A DNA stretch of 6,127 nucleotides from Alphaproteobacteria bacterium (GTDB lineage Bacteria; Pseudomonadota; Alphaproteobacteria; Sphingomonadales; Sphingomonadaceae). Where the stretch lies: contig JAQGLD010000446.1 in NCBI GenBank assembly GCA_028293055.1, forward strand, positions 1 to 6,127. Reading direction: 5' to 3'. Below the pieces are notes generated by a model. It had not been told where the DNA came from, did no database searches, and was given only the letters and a program-made list of their open reading frames with translations. Below, in pieces: positions 5,965-6,127 of the stretch. Each line of letters begins with the position of its first letter. Position 1 is the stretch's first letter. Position numbers and translations under genes: made by a program.

Positions 5965-6127
5965 GGGACTCGCAGCATCTTGTGGAAGAAGTCGAATGTC
6001 GCGTTGGTCGCTCGCAAGGTCGCATCGCGGGTCGCCTCCGGCGTTCCGCCGATGAAGCTGTGATCGACACCCGCTATGTAGATCGCCTCGACGGGGACGC
6101 CCGCCTTGCGCAGCGCCGCTTCGCCGA
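5961..6127 (-). CDS. Alpha/beta hydrolase, C-terminal fragment cut by the window edge
   Basis: Reading the minus strand from 6125 gives 54 residues to a TGA at 5961-5963; the gene continues beyond the right edge. The fragment ALRKAGVPVEAIYIAGVDHSF followed by IGGTPEATRD and TFDFFHKML is the typical end of an esterase/dienelactone-hydrolase-type alpha/beta hydrolase. It holds the last beta strand, the catalytic His (codon at 6060-6062) in GVDHSF, and the closing helix ending in an Phe-Phe motif. The nucleophile Ser and acid residue would lie outside the window. Its TGA overlaps the GTG start of the propeller gene (GTGA), placing it in the same operon as the gene before it. Substrate class is probably a carboxylic ester, but the fragment cannot say which. 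Confidence 0.75.
   Translation of the reverse strand, partial: GEAALRKAGVPVEAIYIAGVDHSFIGGTPEATRDATLRATNATFDFFHKMLRVP

Noticed and set aside
4771..6063. 430-codon open frame on the plus strand opposite the propeller gene
   Set aside because: It is the antisense shadow of the PON-like gene, with low-complexity Arg/Ala/Pro composition and no recognisable domain.

Overview
The window is GC-rich, densely packed bacterial DNA with strong G/C preference at third codon positions and overlapping genes. Protein style suggests an alphaproteobacterium, possibly a sphingomonad; that placement is an impression, since no marker gene is present. Seven protein-coding genes fill almost all of it, arranged as two convergent, tightly coupled gene sets. 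There are no RNA genes, insertion sequences, CRISPR arrays or long repeats that I can see, and no promoter: both operon heads lie outside the window.

Plus strand (1-4279): four genes read left to right. First is the C-terminal two thirds of a 2-hydroxyacyl-CoA dehydratase (HgdB/BcrB-type) subunit. It overlaps by 14 bases a TTG-started CaiB/BaiF family protein whose residues look like an alpha-methylacyl-CoA racemase. That gene overlaps by 4 bases (ATGA) a second CaiB/BaiF protein with formyl-CoA-transferase-type residues. One base later comes a CapA-type metallophosphoesterase-fold protein with no signal peptide. The set reads as a cytoplasmic CoA-thioester pathway: CoA transfer onto an acid, epimerisation, and a dehydratase-like step. 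The CapA-like member is an unexpected partner.

Minus strand (6127-4313): three genes read right to left, each overlapping the next by 4 bases. They are the C-terminus of an alpha/beta hydrolase (cut by the window edge), a Sec-exported paraoxonase/SMP-30-like beta-propeller, and a Tat-exported DUF3237 protein. The last two should be periplasmic, which suggests ester or lactone handling outside the cytoplasm.

The two operons meet tail to tail across 33 bases. A plausible but unproven reading is one catabolic locus: envelope enzymes open or hydrolyse a lactone or ester, and the cytoplasmic CoA enzymes process the resulting hydroxy acid. The most unusual points are the lack of any cysteine in the visible part of the dehydratase subunit, the racemase/transferase split between the two CaiB paralogues, the CapA-fold protein in a CoA operon, and an arginine where paraoxonases carry a catalytic histidine.
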